Origin: Erysipelothrix rhusiopathiae
Lineage (GTDB): Bacteria; Bacillota_I; Bacilli_A; Erysipelotrichales; Erysipelotrichaceae
NCBI RefSeq assembly: GCF_900637845.1
Contig: NZ_LR134439.1
Span: forward strand, 124,001-188,000
DNA: 64,000 bases
Direction: 5' to 3'
This document shows positions 63,448-64,000 of this stretch, one piece after another. A program made the translations under genes and the position numbers. The notes under the pieces were generated by a model, which was not told the origin of the DNA, made no database searches, and saw nothing but the letters and a program-made list of their open reading frames with translations. The first letter of the stretch is position 1, and each line of letters begins with the position of its first letter.

Positions 63448-64000
63448 ATGATCGTTGAGGTATGTGCAGGAAGTGTCGAGGATTGCATCACTGCACAAAC
63501 ATGTGGTGCCAATCGTATTGAATTAAACAGTGGTTTATATTTAGGGGGGTTAACTCCAAGTGCAGGGATGCTTGTGTCTGCGAAACAACATACGAACATT
63601 CCAATTATCACCATGATAAGACCAAGAGGCGGGGGATTTTGTTATTCAGAATTGGAAGTGGAATCAATGATTTACGATGCTGAAAACTTAATTCAAAATG
63701 GTTCAGATGGACTTGTTTTTGGATTTCTTAACGAAGATTCGACTGTGAATATGAAACTTACTCAAAAATTTGTGGATATCTGTCATAATGCGGGAATTGA
63801 GGCCATTTTTCATCGTGCGTTTGATTGTGTTTTGGACCCGATCAAGGCAATTGAAGACTTAATTGCTTGTGGTGTTGATCGTGTTCTAACAAGCGGATTA
63901 CAGGACCATGCAAGTGATGGCATTGAATTACTTACAGAACTTCATAAAACCTATTCTAAAGATATCGAGTTGTGTGTTGGTTCAGGTGTGAATGAATCGA
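63448..64000 (+). CDS. cutC: CutC-family protein, 5' part
   Basis: The gene runs off the window end; 184 codons are visible. The translation begins MIVEVCAGSVEDCITAQTCG and has NRIELNSGLYLGGLTPSAGM near 24, IPIITMIRPRGGGFCYSELE near 50, and FHRAFDCVLDPIKAIEDL near 113. It matches the CutC TIM barrel, once linked with copper homeostasis, although its real function is debated. AAAAAGGAG precedes ATG 63448. Confidence 0.92.
   Translation, partial: MIVEVCAGSVEDCITAQTCGANRIELNSGLYLGGLTPSAGMLVSAKQHTNIPIITMIRPRGGGFCYSELEVESMIYDAENLIQNGSDGLVFGFLNEDSTVNMKLTQKFVDICHNAGIEAIFHRAFDCVLDPIKAIEDLIACGVDRVLTSGLQDHASDGIELLTELHKTYSKDIELCVGSGVNES

Overview
This window is a contiguous, gene-dense stretch of a low-GC Firmicute chromosome. 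Gene content, AT-rich intergenic DNA, strong AGGAGG-type ribosome sites and many intrinsic terminators all fit this. The mixture of genes suggests Erysipelothrix or another member of the Erysipelotrichia; that assignment is inference from gene content only. I see no insertion sequence, prophage, CRISPR array, rRNA or tRNA gene. It is core chromosome with a few accessory insertions.

Layout: (1) 1-5.7 kb holds the parA end, parB, a membrane-anchored orphan, a nucleoside hydrolase, a very short Sir2 protein, mnmE and tatD. (2) 5.7-9.8 kb is a minus-strand operon (M20 amidohydrolase, then metN-metI-metQ-like transporter genes) preceded by a T-box leader. (3) 9.8-18.1 kb holds aldehyde dehydrogenase, queT, a 3D-domain lipoprotein, then the conserved set rnmV-ksgA-ispE-glmU-prs and a Nudix gene. 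(4) 18.1-25.3 kb is a repair block: addBA on the minus strand, an orphan and exonuclease III. (5) 25.5-33.7 kb holds a DEAD-box helicase, a quinone-reductase-like MDR, rarA, dtd, folD, a DUF951 gene, ychF, a c-di-AMP receptor and small genes. (6) 33.7-36.3 kb has the first two mevalonate-pathway enzymes, divergently transcribed. (7) 36.4-43.8 kb holds gltX, an HD hydrolase, pepP, a DUF1934 gene, rpoE, pyrG and fba. (8) 43.9-57.3 kb has a formate channel, an Opu-type ABC transporter, murA, pflA, a PadR-DUF1700-DUF4097 operon, a split ThrE exporter, a TIM-barrel gene, an amino-acid permease and small genes. (9) 57.5-64 kb holds rpmE, tdk, prfA, prmC, sua5, rpiB, glyA, upp and the start of cutC.

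Several runs match gene orders known in Bacillus: rnmV-ksgA-ispE-glmU-prs; rpoE-pyrG-fba-murA; and rpmE-tdk-prfA-prmC-sua5-rpiB-glyA-upp. In Bacillus these lie on both sides of the origin. Here they are joined in one 64-kb block with parAB.

The most notable observations are regulatory or about lost residues. Three genes (mnmE, rnmV and the ywiB-like gene) have a TATAAT box exactly six bases before a start codon, so their transcripts may be leaderless. The pyrG leader has the parts of CTP-sensing reiterative attenuation. A T-box controls the M20-metNIQ operon, although I cannot place a methionine specifier. The IspE homologue lacks key substrate-binding residues and coexists with mevalonate-pathway genes. 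The Sir2 protein lacks a zinc module, and AddB lacks its iron-sulfur cysteines.
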